Below, in pieces: positions 39,297-64,000 of a stretch of DNA of 64,000 bases (position 1 is its first letter; each line of letters opens with the position of its first letter). Position numbers and translations under genes: made by a program. The notes below the pieces were generated by a model that saw nothing but the letters and a program-made list of their open reading frames with translations, was not told the DNA's origin and ran no database searches. Origin of the DNA: Anas platyrhynchos (Eukaryota > Chordata > Aves > Anseriformes > Anatidae); NCBI RefSeq assembly GCF_047663525.1, contig NC_092590.1:56194001-56258000 (forward strand). Direction: 5' to 3'.

Positions 39297-39352
39297 TCTA
39301 AAAGCACACAGACACACCACCTCCCGTGTGGGCTGGTCGGCACAAGAGCTCA
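39297..39352 (+). other. TMEM156: Candidate TMEM156 terminal exon (56 bases)
   Basis: A strong acceptor (cctcccttttctctcttgcag) ends at 39296 and a donor, gctca|gtaagt, follows at 39353. Joined to exon 6 in phase 1, the first codon becomes GTC and the next is TAA (39299-39301), so the protein would end SAVEV. The exon lies 5.9 kb after exon 6. It is supported only by splice signals and an in-phase stop; a stop about 50 bases before another junction is unusual but tolerable. It may be a decoy. Confidence 0.3.
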
Positions 39353-42300
39353 GTAAGTAACTGTGTGTTTTACTAGCCTGATTCCTATCCAGCTACGTTC
39401 AAAGTCTCCTTACTGCTGTCATTTTCTAAGGATGCCCTCCACTTGCAATGTATAAAGTTAGTAGTACAGTGTCTGCTCTAATACCATGCTAATAGCCAAT
39501 TCAGTGCTGGTCCACCTAGGGAATTACCTGGGTTTGGGCTCAGACCCCTTCTGCTGTCCTGAAGAGGCCTCAAATAGCATCAGTACAGGATCTAGTAGCA
39601 TAAACAGAAAGGGCAACTAAAAATATTTTTGCTTTTCCTTACGTGATCATGGCATTACAAAAATGTTTTCCTATTTCAAAGAACGCCTCTGTGGTGTGTC
39701 TTCAAGCGAGACACCCACACAAACAGCAGAAGATAGCAATTATGCAGGGGAAACAGTGGCACCAATAGTTCAAAGCATTCTAGCAAAGGCACACAGCAAG
39801 TGTGTGCAGGAGCGAGAGCAAGATTAGTGAGGGTGTTTTTGTAAATCATATGTCTGTAAAGAACAGTAGCTGCAATTTCAGATTTGTGGGATCCTCCCAG
39901 TTATCCTGTTGATGCTTTTTCTGGAAAACATCACGTTGGTTCTCTGAAGTGATAGATAGATGCGCTGTGGCCAATGTCACAATAACATTGGGTGTGAAGG
40001 TGCTGAAGGCAGAAGTTCCAGCCAGCCACATCTGGATTTGCCAGTTGGCCATTTTTATAAGCTGTCGTTTTTTACGCTTTCATGAATTCCTGTAGATAAC
40101 TATGAATAAAGGGGTTTTGCATGCAGCTTTAAATTCTTTTGAGGACTGCATACAGTCTCTCAATTATATATTTATTTTTAAAATATCACAGAAGATAATT
40201 CCTCCACTGTTCCTGCTTCCATAATAGATTCAAGTCTTAATCACACATTGAATCTAAAACTCCCCTTAGTTGGGAAACAGCTCACAGAATCAGACGGCTG
40301 AGTACATTCCAGGGTACTTGGCACGATTATTGGTCTCTGCTTAAAATGCATACCAGGATGCGTTTCATTCCAAACCAGACACTCAGAGGGTTTTGAAGGG
40401 AAGCACTCCCGCCTGCTTGCAGAACTGGACCGTAATGGGTGCTGCACAGGCTTTTTAAAACCTCTGTTCCATTAGCTGGCATCAATTTTTGATGCATTGT
40501 ATCCTGCCTACACTTGTCATTTTCTAGCTCGCTTTAGCAGCTGCTGCCTCCAGTATGATTTCACAGCCAAAGAAACACTTCTTATCCCAGTTCTTATGAT
40601 GTAAAGAAGGGAAACAGATGTTGTTATTCGGCCCTCAGCTACACGAACTACCAGAATGGGTGAAAGCTGCATTTGCTTTTTCACTCAGTGGGAGAATAAG
40701 GACTAAAGAAATGCTGTACTTTTTTTCCCCCCAACATTGTATAGTTCATTATTTCCAAATTTATCCTGCTGTAAATGAGTGTACTACATGAAATGAATGA
40801 AATTGGGCACAGGTTTGCAAATTCTTCCTTGCAGCTGGTGGTTTGGATTGTTCTATTTTATTTTTTATTTTTAACTTTCATTAAGATAATTTAGCTTATC
40901 TTGGTTGAGCTGCAGTAAGACCTTTTAATACCCCAAATTTACTTCTGAACACTCTGCTGCAGATAGATCAGTTCACAAAGAGACATCCAGGAGCTGACAC
41001 AGTGTAAGAGTGTGGAAAGGAGGCAGGTGTCACACAGAACTCCTCTCCCCTCATCCAGCTGTTGGGAGGGAAGAGACGAGACTGAAGCCTGCTCAGTTAT
41101 TTCAAAGAAAGAGATTGGTCACAGCCTACCTTTAAAGGAGAGTTCCTGAGAACTCTCTGGAGATGGAGACACTGCAGAAACCAGTTGGAGACACTTCAGG
41201 AACATCGTTCCTGGCTCACTTCAGCTGGGTGCACATGGCCAGTGCTTTAGAGGGGTGCGTGCTGCCAAGCTTCCCTGAAAGCAAGGTGCAATGTTTCTTG
41301 CTCAGGTTCCTTCACCACAGTCTTGTGGGGCATGTACCTACAGCACCACCCTACTGGCAGGTATCATTTGTAGGCCTTTAGCTCCAATCTGGGGTACATC
41401 CTGTTTTTTCTACTACTTAATAATTTTTTATGTTTTTTCCTTCTGTGGGAGAAGAAATTTAATTATTGTAAAAGTTAAAAGAAGCATAGACTTGTGAATT
41501 ACATTGCAATGACATTTAAAGTAAAATAGAAAATACTGCTGCCTAACCTTCTCTTATTTCTGATAGCAACGTTTTCTCTTGTTTCAGGTGGCGCCACATG
41601 ACGTACAGTTCCATCTGCATGAAAGGAGAAACATAATACACCACAGGAGAAAGCATATCCATTTCCAGTCTGGGGAGCTCTGTTATCCCGTCTTCTCATA
41701 AGAATGCCAACTGTGCAGTTTAGTTGAGAAGCTTCATTTTATCTATCAGGACTACCTGGTATTAAGAAAATATGAATAATGGACAAACACATTTTGCTGT
41801 AGAATCAACTTCAGTAGGAAATTATAGATTTTCCATCTATTTTCTGTTCATTCAGGATTTAATGCTTAATCATAAGGCTGTGAGATAATCCTCGCAATAA
41901 TTTATTTTTCCAGCTGGGAAGAAATTTATCTTCTCCATAGGATAAAATCCTGACTGAAGGTAGAAACGAACCTATATTTTCATGAAATGAACACAGTTTT
42001 CAGCCTTTTTAATGCTCTAGGTGACTAAGATGCTTAGGAGAGAATTTCTGGCTGGTGAGGAAAGTGGCCAAAGGAATAGAGAAGGAGGGAGTTCTGCAGT
42101 ATGTTTTAATTTCTGCAGTAAACCAGGATGACACTCATAAATTCTGCAACATCTTGGTGGATAAAGAAGAAAAATGTGGAAAAAAATTATACATTTGGCT
42201 TCAATCCACTAAATCATTATTGTTATTATTTTTTTTATAACTCATTAAGGCACCAAATGGGTTTATACTCTTTGATAAATTGAGTTTCCATCTTTTGTAT

Positions 42301-43384
42301 TAGCTTAGGTCATTAGTATTCAGACTCATTATCTCCTGGAACTTTTCCTTACTTTCCATTTATCGCTGCTCCTCTGAGTGTAGTGGAGCTGTTTGGGCTG
42401 AGCAGGGTCCCAAACTCATTCGGTGCTAACCCATTATTTGTGGGTACAATCTGACCATAAATTACTAGGCAGAGACAGAAATTGCAGAGCTAGGACTTCA
42501 GACTCCCTTGTGCTAAATCCATCAGGATGAACAGATTGTAAACTGCCCATTGCAAGTATGATATGCAGCAATTTAGCATCATGTTAATACTTCATAACCT
42601 CCATCCCTTACATTTATATAGCTTTCCTCTCCTGAAGCTTTCTGAAATTGCTTATCCAGTCATTACGCTGCACCAAGCAGTTCAGATGTAATAGGAATAG
42701 TTGTGAACATTAGCTTCTGAGTGATTTGAGACCATATGGAATTTTTAAAATTTAGTTGGATAAATTGAAAGCATTTGTTTCTATTGTTTGCTACCATCCT
42801 TTATAAAAAACAAACAAACAGATGAAGAAAATGCTGTCTTTCTTGATTTGGGGGCTTTTGAGGCTTTATTGCTTGCCTATGGTAATAACTTAAGGCTTTT
42901 CAGAAATGGATTTTTAATGCATCCTATAAAATAAACCTCTCACACTATTTATTATTATTTTTTTTCCATACCTTACTGTAAAACCACACCTTACAGATGA
43001 AAGCAAAATACCTATCTCAAACCACTGTAGAATTGCTAAGGCCATTTCAGCCAGTGTGTAAATGCTTCAGATGATGGCACAATCTATCACTTGTCCCCTT
43101 CAGTAATCCAGGGATCTCAGTAGCAGGGACAGCCCCGCTCCTTGTGACCCCGATTTAATTTCCTTCCTCCCGTAATTTAATTCTATTTCTCTTGTTGCTT
43201 GTAACTCCTCCTTTTCTTTTCCTTGGATGGCCAAACTGTAACTTTATTACCCCCAATCATCCCCCAGCTTCCCAGGTGTTTGGTCTCACTACCTTGGAAA
43301 TTTGCATCTCCTGAGTTACCTCTGCAAAACACCAACAACAAGTAGAACCAAGAGGCTCTTACAAGCCTTTAATCTCCGCTGAGT

Positions 43385-43745
43385 AGAGCTTACCATGTCC
43401 TGCAAGCAAGATCCAAGCCACAGGGAAGCACGGCCTCTCATGGGGCAGTTCCTCCAGCACCAGCCTGGTGCCCCTCTGCTGAGCTCACCCCAGTTCACTG
43501 ACGTGTTTCTTGTACTGGGGAGTCCCATATCAGATGCAGTACTGGAGTCGTAGTCTCATGTGTGCCCAGGTGGATAATCGACTCTCTCGTCCATCTGGCA
43601 GTGCTCCTTTTACTGCAGCTGAGGAGGCTGTCGGCCTGCTTTCTGCCCGGGCATGCTGCTGGCTTGCACCTGAATTGCTCCTCACCATGGCCCTGAGGTC
43701 CTCTGTAGCAGAGCTCTCCCTGGTCAGCCAGTCTCATAGTGATAA
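43385..43745 (-). mobile_element. CR1 LINE internal fragment, antisense
   Basis: Plus-strand words such as cttgtactggggagtcccat, then gatgcagtactggagtcgt, 'ctgctggcttgcacctga' and 'ggtcctctgtagcagagctc' correspond to reverse-complement avian CR1 ORF2. The copy is fragmentary and frame-broken. It could extend left toward 43090, where similarity is unclear. Confidence 0.75.
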
Positions 43746-46700
43746 AACCGTTCCTTCACACCACTCATGAAGAAGCATGATGCTGGGATGTATGTATACA
43801 AGTCCCCTCATTTCCCCTCCCTGTCAGCAAGGTCCTGCTGTTAAGTCTCCTTTTTACAAGGGTTTGTCTTCTCATTACTTTTTAACTCCTGCATTATTGT
43901 ACTGTCGTGTAAGAAATATTCTTTCACTCCCTGGGTAAAATATCTGAAATGCAGAGCAAATGGCAGGTGCTTGTTCCTGAGTCTGCTAGAGCAGCTACTC
44001 AAGAGTCTGTAAGAGAAGCTGTGAAAAGGAGATTTAAGTGGGGAGACTTGTAAGTTCTTAGCAGGCCCGTGCTCAGAGACTGTTGGGTACAGGTAATAAA
44101 GGGAGAGTGAGCTCTGCAGAACTAGTGTGATCAATTTTGCTGTCTTCTTTCCTCTCAGTTTTATCTCTTTGAATGTTCTTATCTTTGCCTCACTTTCTTC
44201 AACTTCACGCAGATTTGTCTTTTACTTCAGAAGTGCTGTTATTCCAGTTCTGCTGGAACTAATCAGATGTCATCTCTTGTTTATTTTGAACAATGCTGAA
44301 AATTTCTTTGAAAAAGTCTTTTTTTTAATCCAACCTTGAAAATTGTTCCTATTTCCAGAGAGTATGTTGTTGCTGTTTTTTTTTTTTTATTCCTTTGAAA
44401 AATCATCTTCCCTCTCCTATCTGTTTAAGACAGCTCAACTCTTGACATTTTATTTTCTGTTTTCTTAATTCCAAAGCTGCACGCCATCACCAATGCACTT
44501 CTAGAAATACTATCTGCTGTGAATGCTGGGGCAGGTATCCAAGCCTGGAAAATGCACAGGTTGCACAATAAAAGCAGCTGTTTGTGTCCTCATAGTCTCA
44601 GCAACAAAGGTTGACCCAAGCCAGAAAAAAAAGTCCAGAGGGCTTTCCAGTCAGACTGCAGGAATCTCAAAGTAGGTCAGGCTGGCTGATGGTGTCACGT
44701 TAAGCCTTGCTCTGAGATGGTTTTTAAAAGAACTTGGGAAAGTCATTTTCCACTCTTTACACTCTTTTGAGTCGAACTGAAAGGACAGGGCTGTCATTCG
44801 AGATAGAAGTGGAACGTCTCAAAGATAATCCTATGAGCAGGGTGACTGCTTGTATGCTAAAAACCGCTACTGCGATTCAGAAAAAAAGGTGAAAATCTCT
44901 ATTTGTCACTCAAAATACTGTGGGGTTTCAGACTCATTGAAGTTGTTATGCATCCTAACTGGTGGGAGACACTGGAAACATCCTTAAAAAACACCTCATC
45001 TTGTGATGGCTGTAATTTTGTATTGTCTGCTTAGGGCACATTTTAGAGAAAGATCTTAATGGCTTCAATGGATGATCCAAGTAACATGAAAGAAACGGGA
45101 GAGACAGTTCTTTTGTTTAGCTGTCTGAGGCAGTGGATGCAGGAGTGTAGGAGCAAATCATAGGGAAGAGATGTTTACACATGAATAGACTACACCCTGA
45201 AAAGCAGCAAACAAATTACAGCTTGCTTTGTTTGGAAAAAAAAATGCAAGTATCTTTAATATATAAATACAATAAGTGACCTGTCTTACAGTTTACTTCG
45301 CTGGTGACGTATGATAGTGGATTATCTGTGAGTCCGTAGGTGTGCAGACACTGCTTTACGTTTCACCTTGACACATTTCTCAACTTTCCGTGCTCAAAAG
45401 CCTGCCTCAGCCAAAGCTCTCTTCTCTGCACACAAAGAGGTACTCAAAAGTGAGAAAAACGTTATGAACAAGAGATCTGCTCGAGATTACAGGGAATTTC
45501 ACAATTGAAGTTATTTTTTAAGATAAATACCTAAAACCTAGTAGTTTGACAAATGCCAGAGTACACTCAGTGCACTGACCTGGAAAAAGGTGGTGATGAA
45601 AGAAGGAACAGTCAGTCTCCCTTAAAAGTTTAAGGCTTGCATCTGTCTTTGCCAGACACTCAATAAAATCACTCATTCCAAATGTAAATCACAAAATCAG
45701 AAAGACTTCACTGAGTGCATCCTCCCATCACATTATTCATAACATTATTTTTTAGCACACAGCCCCAGTTCAATATCTCAAATGATTTATTTGATTGATG
45801 GAAAAATACAAACCAGTGTAAACAAAATATTCTGGTTACATCTACACAGTACTTTTCTACTGAAATATTGTTTGCCTAAAACTGATTTAAAGATTTCGCC
45901 TTCAGTTTTCCTGGGATAAATCTGAGATCAGATGGAGTATCCCTGTGCTCCCGTTTGTCCCTGTTTCTCTTCCTACACTGTATGGATGTGAATACTCAAT
46001 TCTACATGTTATTTTTTTATAACTTCTTTTACTTTAAGGAAGGTACCTTACACAATACATACATAATTTAAGCAAGACAGACCTCTCCTAAGGAATATTT
46101 CAGACAAGCAATCTTTGTCTTAAGAATGCCCCTCAATGATTTCAAACACAATCCCCTAGGGCTTCTAATACTGTATTGTTCAGCCTCTGCTAAAAAGCAC
46201 CACTGTTAGTTATCACATTTTTTCTGACAGGTTTATCACTATATATTCTGCACCACATTTCAGAGAAAAAAAAATCCATAAGAAAAAAGTTGCTAAAATC
46301 ATATATGTCAGAAAACATGAACTTGGCATAGAAGCAATACAAAAGAGCTATTGCTATGTTCTTTGGATGATTCCCTGGGCAGTAATACCACACATACAGG
46401 TACCTGATGGATGTAAAGCTCTATTCCAACGTGGGCAGAAAGGCTTCCTGACAACAAGTTATGATCAAATTAAAGCAAAAATAACTCCAACTTGTAATGA
46501 TTGATAGTCGAAAGCACTAGACTTTCTTATCAGTCTTTGTTTGAAAAACAAACAAGGTTTTAACCACATATATTATTCTGCTTGCCAGTGTAGAACAACA
46601 GAAAGAAAGCTTTAAACAAACAGGACTTTTTACAAGCCACTGAATGTTTAAACTGGTGTCCAGATCCACAGCTGAAAACTGCTCATGGCCAAGTGCATGG

Positions 46701-47132
46701 AGAAAGCACATACTCTTCTGAAATCCACACTAAGGAGTTCTTCTGGGCCAAGCGTATATAGAGGAATGACTCCTGGCCAAGTGGTACTCATGCGTGTGTG
46801 CATCTCTTCCAGTAGCCAAAAAGGACTACTACAGAGAAACACATTTATTTTCCAAGTGTAGAAGCACTGGGTAAGAAAAAAAATGTTTCATTTGAAAATA
46901 TGCTTTCAGAAATAAAGCCATTTCAGATGGAAGTGGCAAAGATATAATGGCTAGTGGGCTACCTTTCAGCTAGCGAGTCTGCTTGCCAGTTACAATTTTT
47001 AGTGTTTTTTTTTTTTTTTTTACCATGTTGTAGTACTGTTAGCTGTTCAATATGACATAAATACCAGTGAATGCCAAGCTTTCTTTGCCTTTTCAGCTGC
47101 CAAGGGGCTTGCTTATTTTGGTTCCCAGTACT

Positions 47133-47138
47133 TTTATT
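47133..47138 (-). terminator. FAM114A1: Candidate FAM114A1 poly(A) signal AATAAA
   Basis: The nearest exact AATAAA I found on the minus strand past the stop codon, giving a 3' UTR of about 1.7 kb. A weaker ATTAAA is at 48478-48483, only about 335 bases from the stop. No way to choose from sequence alone. Confidence 0.25.
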
Positions 47139-48477
47139 AAACATTCTGTGCAAGTGGATTTGAAGACTGTACCCTTTCTATTTGCCCAGAAAGAAATCTC
47201 TGATTTCTAAAATTACAGGGTGGCAGAAAATACATTTTGAGTAACAATCTGTATTGCAGTGATAGTGAAAATTTCATCTTTAAATACCAAAAGATTGGAA
47301 AGTCACAGTGCATGTGACTGCAGAACAGGGATCACAACAGCATGTGATACAGACAGACCTTTCTGTCACTGCTTATGGATCCACAGAAGTTACCATATGC
47401 AAAGCATATACATGGTTTTTCATTTCTAGCAGACAGGAAAGTATTTCCTCATGTTCTATTCCATTATTTTTACAATGTATGAACTATGCTTCTATGATTA
47501 AACATATTCAGATGTAAGCTACAATTAAAAACATTTAAATGCAATTTGTGAGTGTATCAAGAGGAAAAAAAATACAAAAATAGCTGTGAGAAATGTATTA
47601 AACAATGAAAATCGAGGAGAACAGGCTACATAAAATACTGGGAGGTTCTTCCTGTCTTCAAGATAAACAAGGCTAAGCAGACTCTGAGATTCACAGCTCA
47701 GGATTTTAAGATAAGGGTATGGACAAATTATCACGGTTGTTAGTGTTATTCTGAAATGTCATTCCTGCTGCTCAGTTATATTTTGTCTAGCCACTGCCTC
47801 AGAGAAAAGGTGATTGTTCTGACACATGACCTCCCCACCCAAAGCAATTGTCTCTTCATGACCTCATTTTTTATGCCCAAAACTGTATTTCTGACTTGCT
47901 GGTGTGATTAACTCAATTTTATAAAAAGGTTAAAAATGTTTCAACACCAAGTTAAAACCCAAAGGGGTATTCTAGTTACACATCTGAGATGAGACTATTT
48001 CGGGGGTGTTTCATGAACAAACAAAAGAAGAGAAGTTTTCTGTTCCTTACATATTTGAAAAATTGCTTTGCCCGCAATGTTGTTCAGCCAGTTGGAATTA
48101 AGAGATAGACATAAATGAATATGAAATTATGGGTCAGCAAATATAGAGCTTTACCCGTACTCTAACTGGCTCAGACAATTTGTTTTCAGGATAACTCTGT
48201 ATGCATAGCCTCCAGAATTTTAATTCAGCAAAGTTAATGCCTGTTACCGTACAACTCCTTTAACACAAAGTGTAATGTAAGTGGTACTGATTTTTACAAG
48301 GTTATTATTTACTGTTGTAAATAATATTTAATGACTGCAACACCATGATAATTTGTTCTTGTTGGCTAAAATTAAATACTGAAACCAACTTTTGAAATAT
48401 ACATTTTTAACTGGAAGTTAGGGAGCAAAGAATAAAAATGGTCATTTGGGCTGAAATGTTTAAAAAAAGCTCTACAT

Positions 48478-48483
48478 TTTAAT
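48478..48483 (-). terminator. FAM114A1: Candidate FAM114A1 poly(A) signal ATTAAA
   Basis: The minus strand reads ATTAAA about 335 bases downstream of the FAM114A1 stop. It would give a short 3' UTR. It is an alternative to the AATAAA at 47133. Confidence 0.25.
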
Positions 48484-48815
48484 TTGCTTCACCCTGTCTA
48501 CAACTGAAAGGGTAAACATTTAAAACTGGTTTTATGTCAATACTAACATCAACTAACTATTGATTCAGTTTAAATTAATACAAAGGATATACTCTAACGG
48601 AAAAGAAATTACTTTTCTAAATACTTCTAAAGTCAAAAAGTCTAAAAGAGTATTAAAAAGTTGCTCAATATTGTATGTGCAAAACCGCGTTTAGTGTCTT
48701 CAAAGGACTCTAAGTGGCCAGAAGTCTTTCATACCATCTCTCCTATCTGCATACATTAAAGGGATTAGGTCTGTGGTTTCTCTTAAGCCCAGTGGTCACA
48801 ACTGCTGGGGAACTG

Positions 48816-62111
<13,296 letters not shown>

Positions 62112-64000
62112 CTGTAAAAGAAGGGACATAAAGCAGTCCAAAATGAAACGGACTTTGTTAAATGGCTAATTTTGAGCCTGATACCAAAACAGGCTAAGAA
62201 TGGAAACTTCCACTAATTCCATTTCCAAATTACATAGATTTGTCTTTAGTTCTCATCAACATTTGATTAAGTATCACAAAAATTACACTAGCCTTGTAAG
62301 ATCACCAGGTCTCTACCTTCTCCAAGAATGTTTATTTTGAATTATAAATCTGTGTTTTAACTGCAAACTGTAATAAACAGTTGGGATTGTTTGGATGAAG
62401 ACAGCGTGCAAGAAGAGCAGACACAATTCATGCTTAGCTTAACATTCGTGGGAGCCTGATTTTCCTCCTTCAGAATCCCACCAAAATTTATTGACAGTGT
62501 ACTGATCTACCTGTTCCGAAGAATGTATCGAGACATCTTTTGAGCTAACTGCAAGTTGCAGATTATCTGCAAGTCCCTGCATATGTAATAGGGTGGCATG
62601 CCCAAGAGGGATGGAAACAGCTTATTTAAATCACTGTTTGCATTACAGTTATGTTGCGTTAGTCTCATGCTCCCACTCTCTACCTATGGAAGCCAAAAGA
62701 ACTGTCTTCTGTCTCCTTGTTATAAAATTTTACTTTAGGTTTGTTTAAAGGTGTTTATTTTTTTTTAGCTTGCTTCACACAAGTGCAGACTGACTCAGTG
62801 AGAGACTGGCGAGACACAAAATGCTTCTCTGGTGTTCCACCTTGGCACGTTCAGTTCATATGCTCAGAGTAAATACAAAATAAAGCTGGGAGATCCACCT
62901 CAAGATGAGATGGACTACCTACGGTTTTTGTGTCCCTCTCAATAGCATTGCCCATTTTGTATGATAACTGTGATTTTTTAAAATAAAAGTTAATAAATAT
63001 ATGTATTTTTAAATCCCTTCTATCAGAAGGACCAAGGACATTAGCAATGCCTTCAGTTTCTGTTGCATTCTTCTTGTGGGCCCATCAGAGTGTGGCTTTT
63101 AGGCAGTTATTATGGTCCCAAGCTTGTAAGTACTGGGAGCGTGTGGTATAAGTGTGCACCTTATGGTGTGTACTGTGCAATTTCAATACATTCTCTAAAC
63201 CTTTTGGAATATGTATCAGGTAATTGGACTTGTAGACCCAGACATCGCATTCAGTCCTATGTGCTTATATCTTCTAGATAGCTGACAAAGCAGGACTTTC
63301 AACAAGTAATCTACAGGTTATCTAAGACATAACATACAGCACTATCAGAAACCTCAAAGTTACAACTTGCACAAGTCTTACCATGCAGTACTTCACAGTA
63401 AAAGAAAAATAGTGTTGACAGACACAGCCTGAACTTGTTCTCTCTGTATTTCTTTTCCGTGTTGAAATTTTTTTTTTCTTTTTCTTGCAAAAGCAGACTA
63501 TTGAACCTTATCTGTAGGCTTAGAATTTATAATTTTGCTTTTAGACATAATTGCAGAAAAAAACAAACAAACAGAGAGAGTAGGTACCTATCTGCTATTA
63601 AAGCAAGCTCCTATTATTATTGAGAGCAAATAAAACCTTAAAAAATTAAGTTGGTTATTTTTTATTAAAAATAACCCAGAGGGTAAGGAGTGTTAATTAC
63701 CAAAATAAAATGAAAGAAAATGTATTTTAAGAAATTTATTCAGAAAACTGTTTCATTATGAAACCACTGATGCAAATTTACAAAAGTTCTAGTAATATAC
63801 TGTTGCTGTTGTACTGATCTAGAAGCAGTGTCAGTAATTTGACAGCTGAAATTAAAAAATATATGTATCATATAGGTATCAGCAGCTTTAGCATGTTCTT
63901 TGGAGAGACATACAGAATTTGTATAGTTTCAGTATACTTCCTGGGGTAGTCTGCTGTAAGTTTAGAAACCAACACAAAAAGAAGACAGAATTTGAATAAT
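62112..64000 (-). other. FAM114A1: FAM114A1 intron upstream of exon a (partial)
   Basis: The preceding coding segment of the family (the LFDEYQGLSHLEALEIL region in human) was searched for on the minus strand and is not present, so this is intron running out of the window. No repeats of note beyond short A/T runs. Confidence 0.75.

Larger units (their letters stand above)
33397..48815. other. TMEM156-FAM114A1 tail-to-tail interval
   Basis: About 15 kb with no gene I can support apart from one candidate terminal exon (39297). It contains a (GTTT)5 repeat, a 37-base tandem duplication, a long (GGAA)n tract, a (TTG)n tract and a CR1 fragment. Both flanking genes end toward it, so their 3' UTRs should occupy its edges. 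Confidence 0.65.

Overview
This is a piece of a vertebrate nuclear genome, almost certainly avian. The DNA is AT-rich with long introns, GT-AG splice sites and one GC-rich CpG island. It carries CR1-type LINE fragments, whose antisense start (around 643) and internal RT-region text (around 2740 and 43385) are the signature of bird genomes. There are no operons, tRNA or rRNA genes, CRISPR arrays or phage-like features.

Three genes can be placed, in the order expected from the human 4p14 neighbourhood (FAM114A1-TMEM156-KLHL5). (1) 1-13.9 kb: the CpG island at about 13.25-13.9 kb is best explained as the KLHL5 promoter and a 5' exon on the minus strand, with a clean minus-strand donor after base 13527. 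Everything from 13526 down to 1 would then be a KLHL5 first intron; no kelch or BTB coding exon is visible. (2) 16.2-33.4 kb, plus strand: TMEM156, a single-pass type I membrane glycoprotein. Six coding exons could be read by eye with matching splice sites and phases; every intron is phase 1. The C-terminal end is ambiguous. (3) 62.1-48.8 kb, minus strand: the 3' half of FAM114A1 (NOXP20, DUF719 family). Seven coding exons with consistent phases run to the stop codon; the 5' half lies beyond base 64000. A possible extra 42-base in-frame exon sits inside it.

KLHL5 and TMEM156 are head-to-head with about 2.3 kb between them. TMEM156 and FAM114A1 are tail-to-tail across roughly 15 kb (33.4-48.8 kb) in which no gene could be supported. 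That interval holds a (GGAA)29 microsatellite, a CR1 fragment, and one well-formed splice-acceptor candidate that may be a TMEM156 terminal exon.

The gene identities rest on reading splice sites and comparing short peptide stretches with remembered human proteins; no alignment was run. I found no novel biological system. The points most worth a second look are the all-phase-1 TMEM156 exon structure with its uncertain C-terminus, the candidate FAM114A1 cassette exon, an apparently ancient amniote repeat in a FAM114A1 intron, and several palindromic or low-complexity tracts.
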